Assembly (NCBI RefSeq): GCF_042684485.1
Contig: NZ_JBHULM010000011.1
Coordinates: forward strand, 682,001-746,000
Origin: Oceanihabitans gracilariae
GTDB taxonomy: Bacteria > Bacteroidota > Bacteroidia > Flavobacteriales > Flavobacteriaceae
DNA: 64,000 nucleotides
Reading direction: 5' to 3'
In this document: positions 17,235 through 25,058 of the stretch, piece by piece
How the letters are laid out: each line of letters begins with the position of its first letter
Position numbering within the stretch: position 1 is the first letter of the stretch
Program-made: the position numbers and the translations under genes
Notes under the pieces: model-generated
Database searches by the model: none
What the model saw: only the letters and a program-made list of their open reading frames with translations
What the model was told of the DNA's origin: nothing

Positions 17235-17798
17235 ATGACATCATTAAAAATTCAAAATTTAGAAACAGCACCAGAAGAAAGTAAACCATTATTAGAAAAA
17301 TCTTTAAAAGGATTCGGAATGATTCCTGGCTTACATGGTGTTTTATCTACATCTCCACAAATATTTGAAGCATACCAAACCTTACACGAGTTGTTTACAC
17401 AAACTTCTTTTAATGCAGAAGAATTAACTGTTGTTTGGCAAGCTATAAACGTAGAGCACGCTTGTCACTATTGTGTTCCTGCACATACAGGTATTGCAAA
17501 AATGATGCAAGTAGAAGATACTATTACAGAGGCTTTACGTAATGAAACTCCTTTAGAAAACCCTAAATTAGAAGCTTTACGTACTATGACATTAACTATT
17601 GTTAAAAATCGTGGTAACGTAACACAAGAAGATTTAGATACTTTTTATGCTGCTGGTTATGGCGAACAACAAGTGTTAGAAATCATTTTAGGTCTATCAC
17701 AAAAAGTAATTAGTAACTATACCAACCACATAGCAAATACTCCTGTTGATGCGCCATTTCAAAAATTTGCATGGTCTAAAGAAGATGTAGCTTCATAA
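17235..17798 (+). CDS. AhpD-like carboxymuconolactone decarboxylase family protein
   Basis: A 187-residue helical protein with the AhpD core motif E74-H-A-C77-H-Y-C80-x3-H84 (EHACHYCVPAH), the redox-active CxxC with proton relay. AhpD-type proteins reduce peroxiredoxins or organic peroxides. No decarboxylase function should be assumed. It is directly behind a TetR operator and in front of a terminator, and is followed by FrnE-like and peroxiredoxin genes of related chemistry. Confidence 0.85.
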   Translation: MTSLKIQNLETAPEESKPLLEKSLKGFGMIPGLHGVLSTSPQIFEAYQTLHELFTQTSFNAEELTVVWQAINVEHACHYCVPAHTGIAKMMQVEDTITEALRNETPLENPKLEALRTMTLTIVKNRGNVTQEDLDTFYAAGYGEQQVLEIILGLSQKVISNYTNHIANTPVDAPFQKFAWSKEDVAS

Positions 17799-17831
17799 TC
17801 CCTAAAGTTACCTATATTTATTAATAGCTAT

Positions 17832-17860
17832 AAGCCTTCCGTAACTACGGAAGGTTTTTA
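17832..17860 (+). terminator. Intrinsic terminator after the AhpD-like gene
   Basis: Stem ccttccgta / tacggaagg followed by a T run, 14 bases before the FrnE-like gene. It may be partial, allowing reduced read-through into the downstream redox genes. Confidence 0.85.
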
Positions 17861-17873
17861 TAAAACAGAAACT

Positions 17874-18518
17874 ATGAAAGAAAAATTAAAAATAGATATT
17901 GTTTCCGATGTGGTTTGCCCTTGGTGTACCATTGGCTATAAACGTTTAGAAAAAGCTATTTCAGAATTAGGAATAGAAGACCAAATAGAAATAGAATGGC
18001 AACCCTTTGAATTGAATCCAAATATGCCAGCCGAAGGCCAAAACGTTACAGAACATATTGCCGAAAAATATGGTGCAACGCTAGAGCAACAAAAAGAATC
18101 ACAACAACACATGAAAGAGGTTGGTGAAGAACTTGGTTTTACATTCGATTATTTTGATGATATGCGTATGGTAAACACTTTTAACGCACATGTTTTATTA
18201 GAGTATGCCAAAGAATTCAACAAGCAAACCGAATTAAAAATGGCACTTACTAAAGCTTTCTTTAGCGATAGAAAAGATGTTTCACAAGAAAATATTTTAA
18301 AAGAAACGCTAATAGAAGTTGGTTTAAATGCCGAAGAAGCACTTGCTACAATACAAAATGAAGAAGCTCGTTTACAAGTAAGAAACCAACAAAACTACTG
18401 GAAAAGCTTAGGTGTAAACTCTGTACCAACTATTGTTTTTAATAGAAAAAGTGCGGTTACAGGAGCACAACCAGTAAATACATTTAAACAAGTATTAACA
18501 GAGTTACTTGCAGAATAA
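17874..18518 (+). CDS. DsbA-family oxidoreductase, FrnE-like
   Basis: A 214-residue cytoplasmic thioredoxin-fold protein with the active site C15-P-W-C18 (VVCPWC) close to the N-terminus, an inserted helical domain, and the cis-proline region VNSVPTIVF. No signal peptide is present, as in FrnE-type disulfide isomerases, which act in the cytoplasm under oxidative stress. It sits in the TetR-linked redox group. Confidence 0.88.
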   Translation: MKEKLKIDIVSDVVCPWCTIGYKRLEKAISELGIEDQIEIEWQPFELNPNMPAEGQNVTEHIAEKYGATLEQQKESQQHMKEVGEELGFTFDYFDDMRMVNTFNAHVLLEYAKEFNKQTELKMALTKAFFSDRKDVSQENILKETLIEVGLNAEEALATIQNEEARLQVRNQQNYWKSLGVNSVPTIVFNRKSAVTGAQPVNTFKQVLTELLAE

Positions 18519-18563
18519 CAAATCATTTTCCCTAAAATTTACAATAACAACACACATTAAAAT

Positions 18564-19220
18564 ATGGATACCAATAAAGAACTAGACGCATTATTAGATG
18601 TAAAACGAAAAGAAGGTGCAGCAAAATTCACAAAAGAAAAAAGTAAAATTTACGCAGATGGTATTGCTAGTGTAGCAAACTCTGGAGTACTAGATAAGGC
18701 TTTACATGTTGGTGATAAAGCCCCTAATTTTGCATTAAAAAATGCACTAAACCAACCTGTTTCTTTATGCAGCGAGTTACAAAACGGACCAGTAGTATTA
18801 ACATGGTACAGAGGTGGTTGGTGTCCTTATTGCAATATTACATTACGTTATTTACAAGAAAGATTAACTGAAATTAAAAAAACAGGAGCGACACTTTTAG
18901 CATTAACTCCAGAATTACCAGACAACTCCTTAAGTACTGCAGAAAAAAACAATTTAGAATTCACTGTTTTAAGTGATGTTAGCAATACTGTTGCAGAAGA
19001 ATATGGTGTAGTTTTTACTTTAACCAATGAAGTAGCTTCTATTTACCAAGACGCCTTTGGTTTAAACCAAGTAAATGGTAATAACACTAATAAATTACCT
19101 CTAGCTGCTACCTATGTTATTGATACAAATGCTATCATTCAATATGCTTTTTTAGATGCAGATTACCGCAAACGTGCAGAACCTTCTGAAATAGTATTAG
19201 CTTTACAGAAGCTTAAATAA
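18564..19220 (+). CDS. Peroxiredoxin-like AhpC/TSA protein
   Basis: A 218-residue protein with an N-terminal helical segment and a peroxiredoxin-like thioredoxin fold: GDKAPNFAL at 50-58 and GGWCPYC with C87 and C90. The CxxC arrangement differs from the single peroxidatic PxxxTxxC of classical peroxiredoxins and fits the AhpC/TSA-like subgroup with a thioredoxin-style pair. Probably reduces peroxides or disulfides in the cytoplasm. Seven bases separate it from the HAD gene. Confidence 0.85.
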   Translation: MDTNKELDALLDVKRKEGAAKFTKEKSKIYADGIASVANSGVLDKALHVGDKAPNFALKNALNQPVSLCSELQNGPVVLTWYRGGWCPYCNITLRYLQERLTEIKKTGATLLALTPELPDNSLSTAEKNNLEFTVLSDVSNTVAEEYGVVFTLTNEVASIYQDAFGLNQVNGNNTNKLPLAATYVIDTNAIIQYAFLDADYRKRAEPSEIVLALQKLK

Positions 19221-19227
19221 AAAAATC

Positions 19228-19914
19228 ATGACAAAAGTAAAACCAAAAGTATTATTCTTTGATGTAAACGAAACCCTTTTAGACCTTGCTATAATGAAAA
19301 AGCAAGTAGGAGATGCTTTAAATGGTAAAGAAGATCTATTAGCTTTGTGGTTTACTACTATGTTACAGTATTCTTTGGTAATGTCTGCAAGCAAACAATA
19401 CAAACCTTTTGGCCAGATTGGAGCTGCAGCTTTACAAATGGTAGCTGCAAATAATGGCATTGCACTTACACAAGAAAAAGCGCGTGAAATTGTAGTAAAG
19501 TCTATGCAAAACTTACCAGTGCATCCAGAGGTAAAAGAGGCTTTAGCTGCGTTAAAAAACAAAGGCTATAAGTTAGTAGCACTTACAAACTCTTCTGAAG
19601 AAAGTTTAAAAAACAAGTTTGAAAACGTTGGCTTAACCTCTTATTTTGACGCTTTATTAAGTATTGAGTCTGTTCAAAAATTCAAACCTTTTACAGATAC
19701 CTATCATTGGGCAGCAAGTACCATGCAAGTAAAACCAGAAGAGTGTATGCTAATTGCAGCACATGGTTGGGATGTTGCTGGAGCACTTTGGGCTGGTTTT
19801 AGAGCTGCCTTTGTTAGCAGACCAGGACAGCAAGTGTTTCCGTTAGCACCACAATCTGAAATTAATGAAACAGATTTAAAAAAAGTAGCAGAAATTCTTA
19901 TTAGCTATAAATAG
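19228..19914 (+). CDS. Haloacid dehalogenase type II family hydrolase
   Basis: A 228-residue HAD protein: nucleophile D12 in FFDVNETLLD, LTNSSEES for motif II, the KPFTDTYHWA lysine for motif III and HGWDVAGALWAGF for motif IV. This set matches haloacid dehalogenase type II; substrate not known and a phosphatase role is possible. It is the last gene of the redox group. Confidence 0.85.
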   Translation: MTKVKPKVLFFDVNETLLDLAIMKKQVGDALNGKEDLLALWFTTMLQYSLVMSASKQYKPFGQIGAAALQMVAANNGIALTQEKAREIVVKSMQNLPVHPEVKEALAALKNKGYKLVALTNSSEESLKNKFENVGLTSYFDALLSIESVQKFKPFTDTYHWAASTMQVKPEECMLIAAHGWDVAGALWAGFRAAFVSRPGQQVFPLAPQSEINETDLKKVAEILISYK

Positions 19915-19940
19915 TAAAAACATACCAAGAATACCATTGC

Positions 19941-19961
19941 AGAAATAAGACACTTATTTCT
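19941..19961. terminator. Weak hairpin between convergent genes
   Basis: Stem agaaataag / cttatttct around three bases, between the HAD gene and yraN. It lacks a strong T tract, so it is only a possible terminator. Confidence 0.4.
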
Positions 19962-19968
19962 AGGAGCT

Positions 19969-20328
19969 TTAAAAATGATAAAAAGCATTTTCTAAATGCT
20001 CTATTTCAAATTTGTTACCTGTTTTAACAATTGCAATAATATCAAAACGCACTTCTACGTCTAGGCTATTATCATTTACAAAATGATCTACTGCGTTTAC
20101 TATACGTTGTATTTGCTTTGGTTTTAAAAAATCTTGTGGATTACCAAAATCAATAGTAGATCTTGTTTTTACTTCTACAATAGCAAGCGTTTCTTTTTGT
20201 TTGGCAATAATATCTACTTCTGCTTTTTGAAATCTATAATTACGCTCCATTATTTCATAACCCTTTTGCAATAGATGTTCTACTGCCAACTCCTCTCCTA
20301 TTTTACCAAGTTCGTTATGTTCTGCCAT
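19969..20328 (-). CDS. UPF0102 protein YraN
   Basis: A 119-residue protein of the YraN family, a nuclease-like restriction-endonuclease fold. Visible core: NELGKIGEELAVEHLL at the N-terminus, EVDIIAKQK, and the AIVEVKTRS strand, giving the E..D..ExK arrangement typical of the fold. Cellular role is not established. Confidence 0.92.
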   Translation of the reverse strand: MAEHNELGKIGEELAVEHLLQKGYEIMERNYRFQKAEVDIIAKQKETLAIVEVKTRSTIDFGNPQDFLKPKQIQRIVNAVDHFVNDNSLDVEVRFDIIAIVKTGNKFEIEHLENAFYHF

Positions 20329-20414
20329 AATGCCTACAAAGGCAGGAATTGCATCCTACCAACCAAATTTTAATCCGCAAAAGCAAATAACCTATTATAT
20401 TACGCTTTTATTTT

Positions 20415-20434
20415 TGCCACGAATACACGAATAT
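20415..20434. repeat. Fragment of a dispersed repeat
   Basis: The string GCCACGAATACACGAAT resembles the short CACGAATTCACGAAT-type repeats scattered in Bacteroidota intergenic regions. One copy only in this window, so the identification rests on memory. Confidence 0.3.
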
Positions 20435-20459
20435 TTTAATTGCTTCATTCCTAAATTCT

Positions 20460-21476
20460 TTAATTTTCAAAAACAACAGTACTCTTTTCCTTTCCTACAG
20501 TAATAGTAGCGTTTCTACCAAGAATTAAAGCACGATTATCCTCTTCATGACCTGCAGGCATATTAAAAACTATAGGAAAATCGTATTCTGCCAACGCATC
20601 TAATACAAGTTGCTCAACAGAAGTTCCCCAAAGTGTAGTGTTTTTTCGCATTTTACTCATATCACCAACCAATACACCTTTGCAATTTTCAAAATAACCA
20701 GCGCGTTTTAAGCTTTGTAGCATTCGGTCAATATGGTACTTATATTCGCCAATTTCTTCAATAAACAAAATCTTTCCAGAAGTATCTATACTTGTATTAG
20801 AACCTAACATAGTATGTAAAATAGTTAAGTTACCACCAACAATTGGCGCTGTTACCTTTCCTATTTTGTTATAAGCAGAACCTTTTAAAGTATACGCTAT
20901 TGGCTTACCAAAAAGAGCATCTTTAAAACTTGCTATACTTTCTTTTATTTCGCTTAAATCTTTAGGTAAACTTACACACATAATAGCATGTAAAGACTCA
21001 AATCCTTGGTTGTGCACTTGATTATGTAATGCTGTAATATCACTATATCCAATAATCCATTTTGGATTTTGTTTAAATTTAGTATAATCTAATTTATCTA
21101 AAATCCTAACGGTTCCGTAACCTCCTCTTGCACTCCAAACAGCACTAATAGTAGGATCGTCTAATGCTTTCTGAAAATCTTCACATCGCTCTGCATCTGT
21201 TCCTGCAAAATGGTTGTCTTTACTAAAAACATGATCTCCAACTACCACGTTTAAATTCCAACTTTTAAGCAGATTTACAGCTTGTTCTACTTCAGAATTT
21301 CTGTTTTTTAATATTCCTGAAGGAGCAACAATAGCAACAGTATCTCCTGCTTTTAAATAATCTGGTTGTATCAAAGTAGTTGTTTTTTTTAGGCTATAAT
21401 TTTGTGCAGAAAGACTTAGGTTTCCAAAGAAAAAAAACACACAAATTACCTGTAATAAAATTCCTTTTTTAGTCAT
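20460..21476 (-). CDS. LD-carboxypeptidase (peptidase S66), exported
   Basis: A 338-residue enzyme with an N-terminal signal peptide (MTKKGILLQ... to LSAQ), which is unusual because many S66 enzymes are cytoplasmic. Conserved blocks: GDTVAIVAPSG, ARGGYGTVRILD, the IGYSDITALH serine region, IEEIGE and the GHEEDN histidine region. It releases the terminal D-alanine from tetrapeptide stems during murein recycling or maturation. ATG 21476 is preferred; an ATG at 21491 is also possible. Confidence 0.9.
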   Translation of the reverse strand: MTKKGILLQVICVFFFFGNLSLSAQNYSLKKTTTLIQPDYLKAGDTVAIVAPSGILKNRNSEVEQAVNLLKSWNLNVVVGDHVFSKDNHFAGTDAERCEDFQKALDDPTISAVWSARGGYGTVRILDKLDYTKFKQNPKWIIGYSDITALHNQVHNQGFESLHAIMCVSLPKDLSEIKESIASFKDALFGKPIAYTLKGSAYNKIGKVTAPIVGGNLTILHTMLGSNTSIDTSGKILFIEEIGEYKYHIDRMLQSLKRAGYFENCKGVLVGDMSKMRKNTTLWGTSVEQLVLDALAEYDFPIVFNMPAGHEEDNRALILGRNATITVGKEKSTVVFEN

Positions 21477-21519
21477 AATGTAAATGTACATTTTTTTTCT
21501 AAATCGCTCTTAAAATGTG

Positions 21520-21527
21520 TACTTTTG
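21520..21527 (+). promoter_or_regulatory. -7 box of metG
   Basis: TACTTTTG is an exact TAnnTTTG match 99 bases before the metG start. The inverted repeat at 21562 lies in the leader between it and the gene. Confidence 0.55.
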
Positions 21528-21561
21528 TAGCTTCAAAATTAATTGGCATCCATTTGTCTCC

Positions 21562-21607
21562 TCGAGCGCAGTCGAGAGGTTTTAAAGTAGGTCTCGACTG
21601 CGCTCGA
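21562..21607. repeat. 16-bp inverted repeat in the metG leader
   Basis: TCGAGCGCAGTCGAGA (21562-21577) is exactly inverted at 21592-21607. It is GC-rich against an AT-rich background and looks like the TCTCGACTGCGCTCGA family of dispersed repeats in flavobacterial genomes. In RNA it would form a strong stem over a 14-base loop. Confidence 0.75.
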
Positions 21608-21626
21608 CCTAACAGAAATTATAAAA

Positions 21627-23693
21627 ATGAGTACACCTAAAAGATATACTATTACTGCAGCTTTACCTTACACCAACGGTCCCATTCATATTGGGCACTT
21701 AGCAGGTGTTTATGTTCCTGCAGATATTTATGCACGTTTTATGCGTTTAACAGGTAACGACGTTGCTTTTATTTGTGGTAGTGATGAACACGGAGTTCCT
21801 ATTACTATTAAAGCAAAAAAAGAAGGCGTTACACCTCAAGATATTGTAGATAAATATCACGCAATTATTAAACAATCTTTTGAAGAATTCGGAATTACTT
21901 TTGATAACTACTCACGTACTTCGGCTAAAATTCACCACGATACTGCTTCAGAGTTTTTTACAACACTTTACAATAAAAACGAATTTGTTGAAGAAGTTAC
22001 CGAACAATTATATGACGAAGAAGCTAACCAATTTCTTGCAGACAGATTTGTTATTGGTACCTGTCCAAAATGTGGTAATGAAGAAAGTTATGGAGACCAA
22101 TGTGAAAACTGCGGAACCAGCCATAATGCTACAGATTTAATAAACCCTAAATCTGCAATTACAGGAAACACACCAACTTTAAAACAAACAAAACACTGGT
22201 TTTTACCTTTAAATAAACATGAAGAGTTTTTACGCGAATGGATTTTAAAAGGGCATAAAAAAGACTGGAAACCTAATGTGTACGGACAAGTAAAATCATG
22301 GATTGATGATGGTTTGCGTCCTCGTGCAGTAACCAGAGATTTAGATTGGGGAATTCCTGTACCTCTGGAAGGCGCAGAAGGAAAAGTGCTTTACGTTTGG
22401 TTTGATGCTCCTATTGGTTACATCTCTTCTACCAAAGAATGGGCAGCTCGCGAAGGAAAAGATTGGGAACCATACTGGAAAGACAAAGACACCAAAATGG
22501 TACACTTTATTGGTAAAGACAATATTGTGTTTCACTGTATTATTTTTCCTGCTATGTTAAAAGCAGAAGGCTCTTATATTTTACCAGATAATGTTCCTGC
22601 AAATGAGTTTTTAAACCTAGAAGGTAAAAAGCTTTCTACCTCTAAAAACTGGGCTGTTTGGTTACCAGAATACTTAAAAGATTTTCCTGGTCAGCAAGAT
22701 GTATTGCGTTACGCACTAACAGCAAATGCACCAGAAACAAAAGATAATGATTTTACTTGGAAAGATTTTCAAGCAAGAAACAATAACGAGTTAGTTGCCA
22801 TTTTTGGAAACTTCATCAATCGTGTAGTTGTTTTAACCAATAAGTATTACAACGGAATTGTTCCTACACCTAGTGATTATACAGCAGTAGATGAAGAAAC
22901 ACTAGCTGCTATAAAAGCATATCCTAATGTAATTTCTAGCTCTATTGAAAGATATAGATTTAGAGAAGCAGGTCAAGAATTAATGAATCTTGCTAGATTA
23001 GGAAACAAATACCTAGCAGACGAAGAGCCTTGGAAAGTTATTAAGCTAGACGAAGAACGTACCAAAACCATTATGTATGTAGCATTGCAAATTGCATCTG
23101 CTTTAGCAACATTAAGTGAACCGTTTTTACCGTTTACCTCTAATAAATTAAAAGGTATACTTTGTCTTTCTGCATTGGATACAGAATCTACTTGGAATGA
23201 TATTGCAACAAAAGAAATTCTATTACCAGCTGCACACCAAATAGGAAAAGCAGAATTACTTTTTTCTAAAATTGAAGACGCAACCATACAAAAACAACTA
23301 GATAAATTAGAAGCTAGTAAAAAAGCAAACGAAATAGCGAATGCGGTTGTAGAGCCTCAAAAAGAAACTATTGCTTTTGATGATTTTACAAAACTAGACA
23401 TTCGTGTTGGTACCATTTTGGAAGCTGAAAAAATGCCAAAAACTAAAAAACTTTTAGTGCTTAAAGTAGACACAGGAATAGATGTAAGAACCATTGTTTC
23501 TGGTATTGCAGAAAGCTTTACTGCAGAAGAAGTTATAGGTAAAAAAGTAACTGTTTTAGTTAATCTTGCTCCTAGAGCGCTTCGTGGTGTAGAAAGTCAA
23601 GGTATGATTTTAATGACAGAAACTCCAGAAGGCAAATTGGTATTTGTAAATCCAGATGACAAAGCTGTTAGCAATGGTTTACAAATAAGCTAA
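21627..23693 (+). CDS. metG: Methionyl-tRNA synthetase with C-terminal tRNA-binding domain
   Basis: A 688-residue class I synthetase charging tRNA-Met. The HIGH motif is at residues 21-24, the KMSKS loop is the variant KLSTS, and the CPKCG...CENCG zinc knuckle sits in the connective peptide. The C-terminal 110 residues (from about 580, DFTKLDIRVGTILEAEKMP) form the OB-fold tRNA-binding domain that dimerises these enzymes. Length and order are typical for Bacteroidota. Confidence 0.97.
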   Translation: MSTPKRYTITAALPYTNGPIHIGHLAGVYVPADIYARFMRLTGNDVAFICGSDEHGVPITIKAKKEGVTPQDIVDKYHAIIKQSFEEFGITFDNYSRTSAKIHHDTASEFFTTLYNKNEFVEEVTEQLYDEEANQFLADRFVIGTCPKCGNEESYGDQCENCGTSHNATDLINPKSAITGNTPTLKQTKHWFLPLNKHEEFLREWILKGHKKDWKPNVYGQVKSWIDDGLRPRAVTRDLDWGIPVPLEGAEGKVLYVWFDAPIGYISSTKEWAAREGKDWEPYWKDKDTKMVHFIGKDNIVFHCIIFPAMLKAEGSYILPDNVPANEFLNLEGKKLSTSKNWAVWLPEYLKDFPGQQDVLRYALTANAPETKDNDFTWKDFQARNNNELVAIFGNFINRVVVLTNKYYNGIVPTPSDYTAVDEETLAAIKAYPNVISSSIERYRFREAGQELMNLARLGNKYLADEEPWKVIKLDEERTKTIMYVALQIASALATLSEPFLPFTSNKLKGILCLSALDTESTWNDIATKEILLPAAHQIGKAELLFSKIEDATIQKQLDKLEASKKANEIANAVVEPQKETIAFDDFTKLDIRVGTILEAEKMPKTKKLLVLKVDTGIDVRTIVSGIAESFTAEEVIGKKVTVLVNLAPRALRGVESQGMILMTETPEGKLVFVNPDDKAVSNGLQIS

Positions 23694-23694
23694 G

Positions 23695-24159
23695 ATGAAA
23701 AAAATAACTGCGCTACTTTTTATATTACTAGTTGCATCTTGTAAAACTACAAGAACAACAAGTACACCAACGTTTCATCTCTCAGACGATTGGTTACTTA
23801 CAAAAGTTTCTTTTGCTGAACCAAATAGGTATGACAAAATTGTACTGTTTAATGATGCAACAAACCAATGTTTTAAAGATAGTCGCTGGCATTTTAACCC
23901 AACAAACAACGATGGCACGTATGCTATAAATGACCTTTATTGTTCTTATGGCAAACGCAACCTGTCTTTTAGGTTTTTAAAAACCGAAGAAAAAACAGGA
24001 TACTCTCATATTGTTTTAAACACACAAAATAAAGAAGGGCTTAGCAATAATTATAGAATAAAAATAACAGAGCTTACAAATACATCTATGCAATGGCACT
24101 ATGTTGTTTATGTTAAAAACAAACGCTATACCATTAACATGCAATTTGAAAAAGCTTAA
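23695..24159 (+). CDS. Small lipoprotein, lipocalin-like
   Basis: A 154-residue lipoprotein: signal peptide with lipobox LVASC, then a beta-rich domain beginning DDWLLTKVSF. It starts two bases after metG. The body shares the order WLLTKVSFAEPN..YDKIVLFND..TNQCF..S.W.F, GTYAINDLYCSYGKRN and TSMQWHYV with the protein at 27425, so the two are paralogues. Cysteines are conserved in both (NQCF/NFCF and LYCS), suggesting a disulfide. Function unknown. Confidence 0.8.
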   Translation: MKKITALLFILLVASCKTTRTTSTPTFHLSDDWLLTKVSFAEPNRYDKIVLFNDATNQCFKDSRWHFNPTNNDGTYAINDLYCSYGKRNLSFRFLKTEEKTGYSHIVLNTQNKEGLSNNYRIKITELTNTSMQWHYVVYVKNKRYTINMQFEKA

Positions 24160-24190
24160 AAGTAATAACACGTAATACAAACGCATAAAA

Positions 24191-24976
24191 ATGAAATTAC
24201 AAAGCATTAAATTAATAGCAGTACTACTAATTTTAGTTACTAGTTGCAACTCTAACAAAAAGGAAAACACCAACACTACTGTTGACAGTAAAAAAGTAAC
24301 AGATGCGCATAATAGTGAAATAAAATTAGATTGGCCAGGTACCTATACAGGAACAATCCCTTGTGCAGATTGCGAAGGAATACAAAAAACCATTACTATT
24401 AATAAAGACAAAACGTTTATTGCTACAGACACTTATTTAGGTAAAGAAGATGCAGAACGTATAAGTAAAGGTATTTTTAAATGGTCTGAAGACGGAAGAA
24501 TAATAGTACTATCTGATGCTAATAGAACTTCGTTTTTAGTAACTGAAAACATTATAACACAATTAGACAAATCTGGTAATAAAATTACTGGAAAAATGGC
24601 TAAAAAATATATCTTAAAAAAACAAAATACGACCATAGTAACCACTCCTTTTACAAAAACCAAATGGAGACTTGTGGAACTTGTTGGTAAAAAAGTAGAA
24701 AACACAGATGCATATATCTTTTTCTCTGAAGAAGAAAATAGAGTTTACGGAAACGGATCTTGTAACAATTTCAACGGAAGATTTGAAACACTAAATGGTT
24801 ATAAAATTAACATATCTAACGTATCTGGAACTTTAAAAGCCTGTACAGATATGAGCACAGAAAAAACGTTTTTTAGTATTCTTGAAACAGTAGACAACTA
24901 CGCTATTAAAGGAGATAAAATGACACTTAACAGAGCAAAAATGACTCCTTTAGCTGTTTTTGAAGCTGTTAAATAA
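24191..24976 (+). CDS. Lipoprotein with NlpE-like and META domains
   Basis: A 261-residue outer-envelope lipoprotein (lipobox LVTSC). After a linker, residues about 50-135 form an NlpE N-terminal-type domain (WPGTYTGTIPCADCEGI, with a CxxC), and residues about 155-260 a META/HslJ-like domain (WRLVELVGK, GNGSCNNFNGRF, LKACTDMSTE). NlpE-type proteins take part in surface and copper sensing; in Bacteroidota the pair is probably an envelope stress protein of unknown ligand. Confidence 0.85.
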   Translation: MKLQSIKLIAVLLILVTSCNSNKKENTNTTVDSKKVTDAHNSEIKLDWPGTYTGTIPCADCEGIQKTITINKDKTFIATDTYLGKEDAERISKGIFKWSEDGRIIVLSDANRTSFLVTENIITQLDKSGNKITGKMAKKYILKKQNTTIVTTPFTKTKWRLVELVGKKVENTDAYIFFSEEENRVYGNGSCNNFNGRFETLNGYKINISNVSGTLKACTDMSTEKTFFSILETVDNYAIKGDKMTLNRAKMTPLAVFEAVK

Positions 24977-24994
24977 ACATATTCCTTATTTTTC

Positions 24995-25030
24995 AAAAAA
25001 CCTTGTAGTCAAGAACTACAAGGTTTTTTT
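24995..25030 (+). terminator. Intrinsic terminator after the NlpE/META gene
   Basis: A 15-bp stem (aaaaaaccttgtagt / actacaaggtttttt) around loop caaga, ending in a T run. Confidence 0.92.
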
Positions 25031-25058
25031 ATTACTTTTCTAGCATTAAAACTGTATT

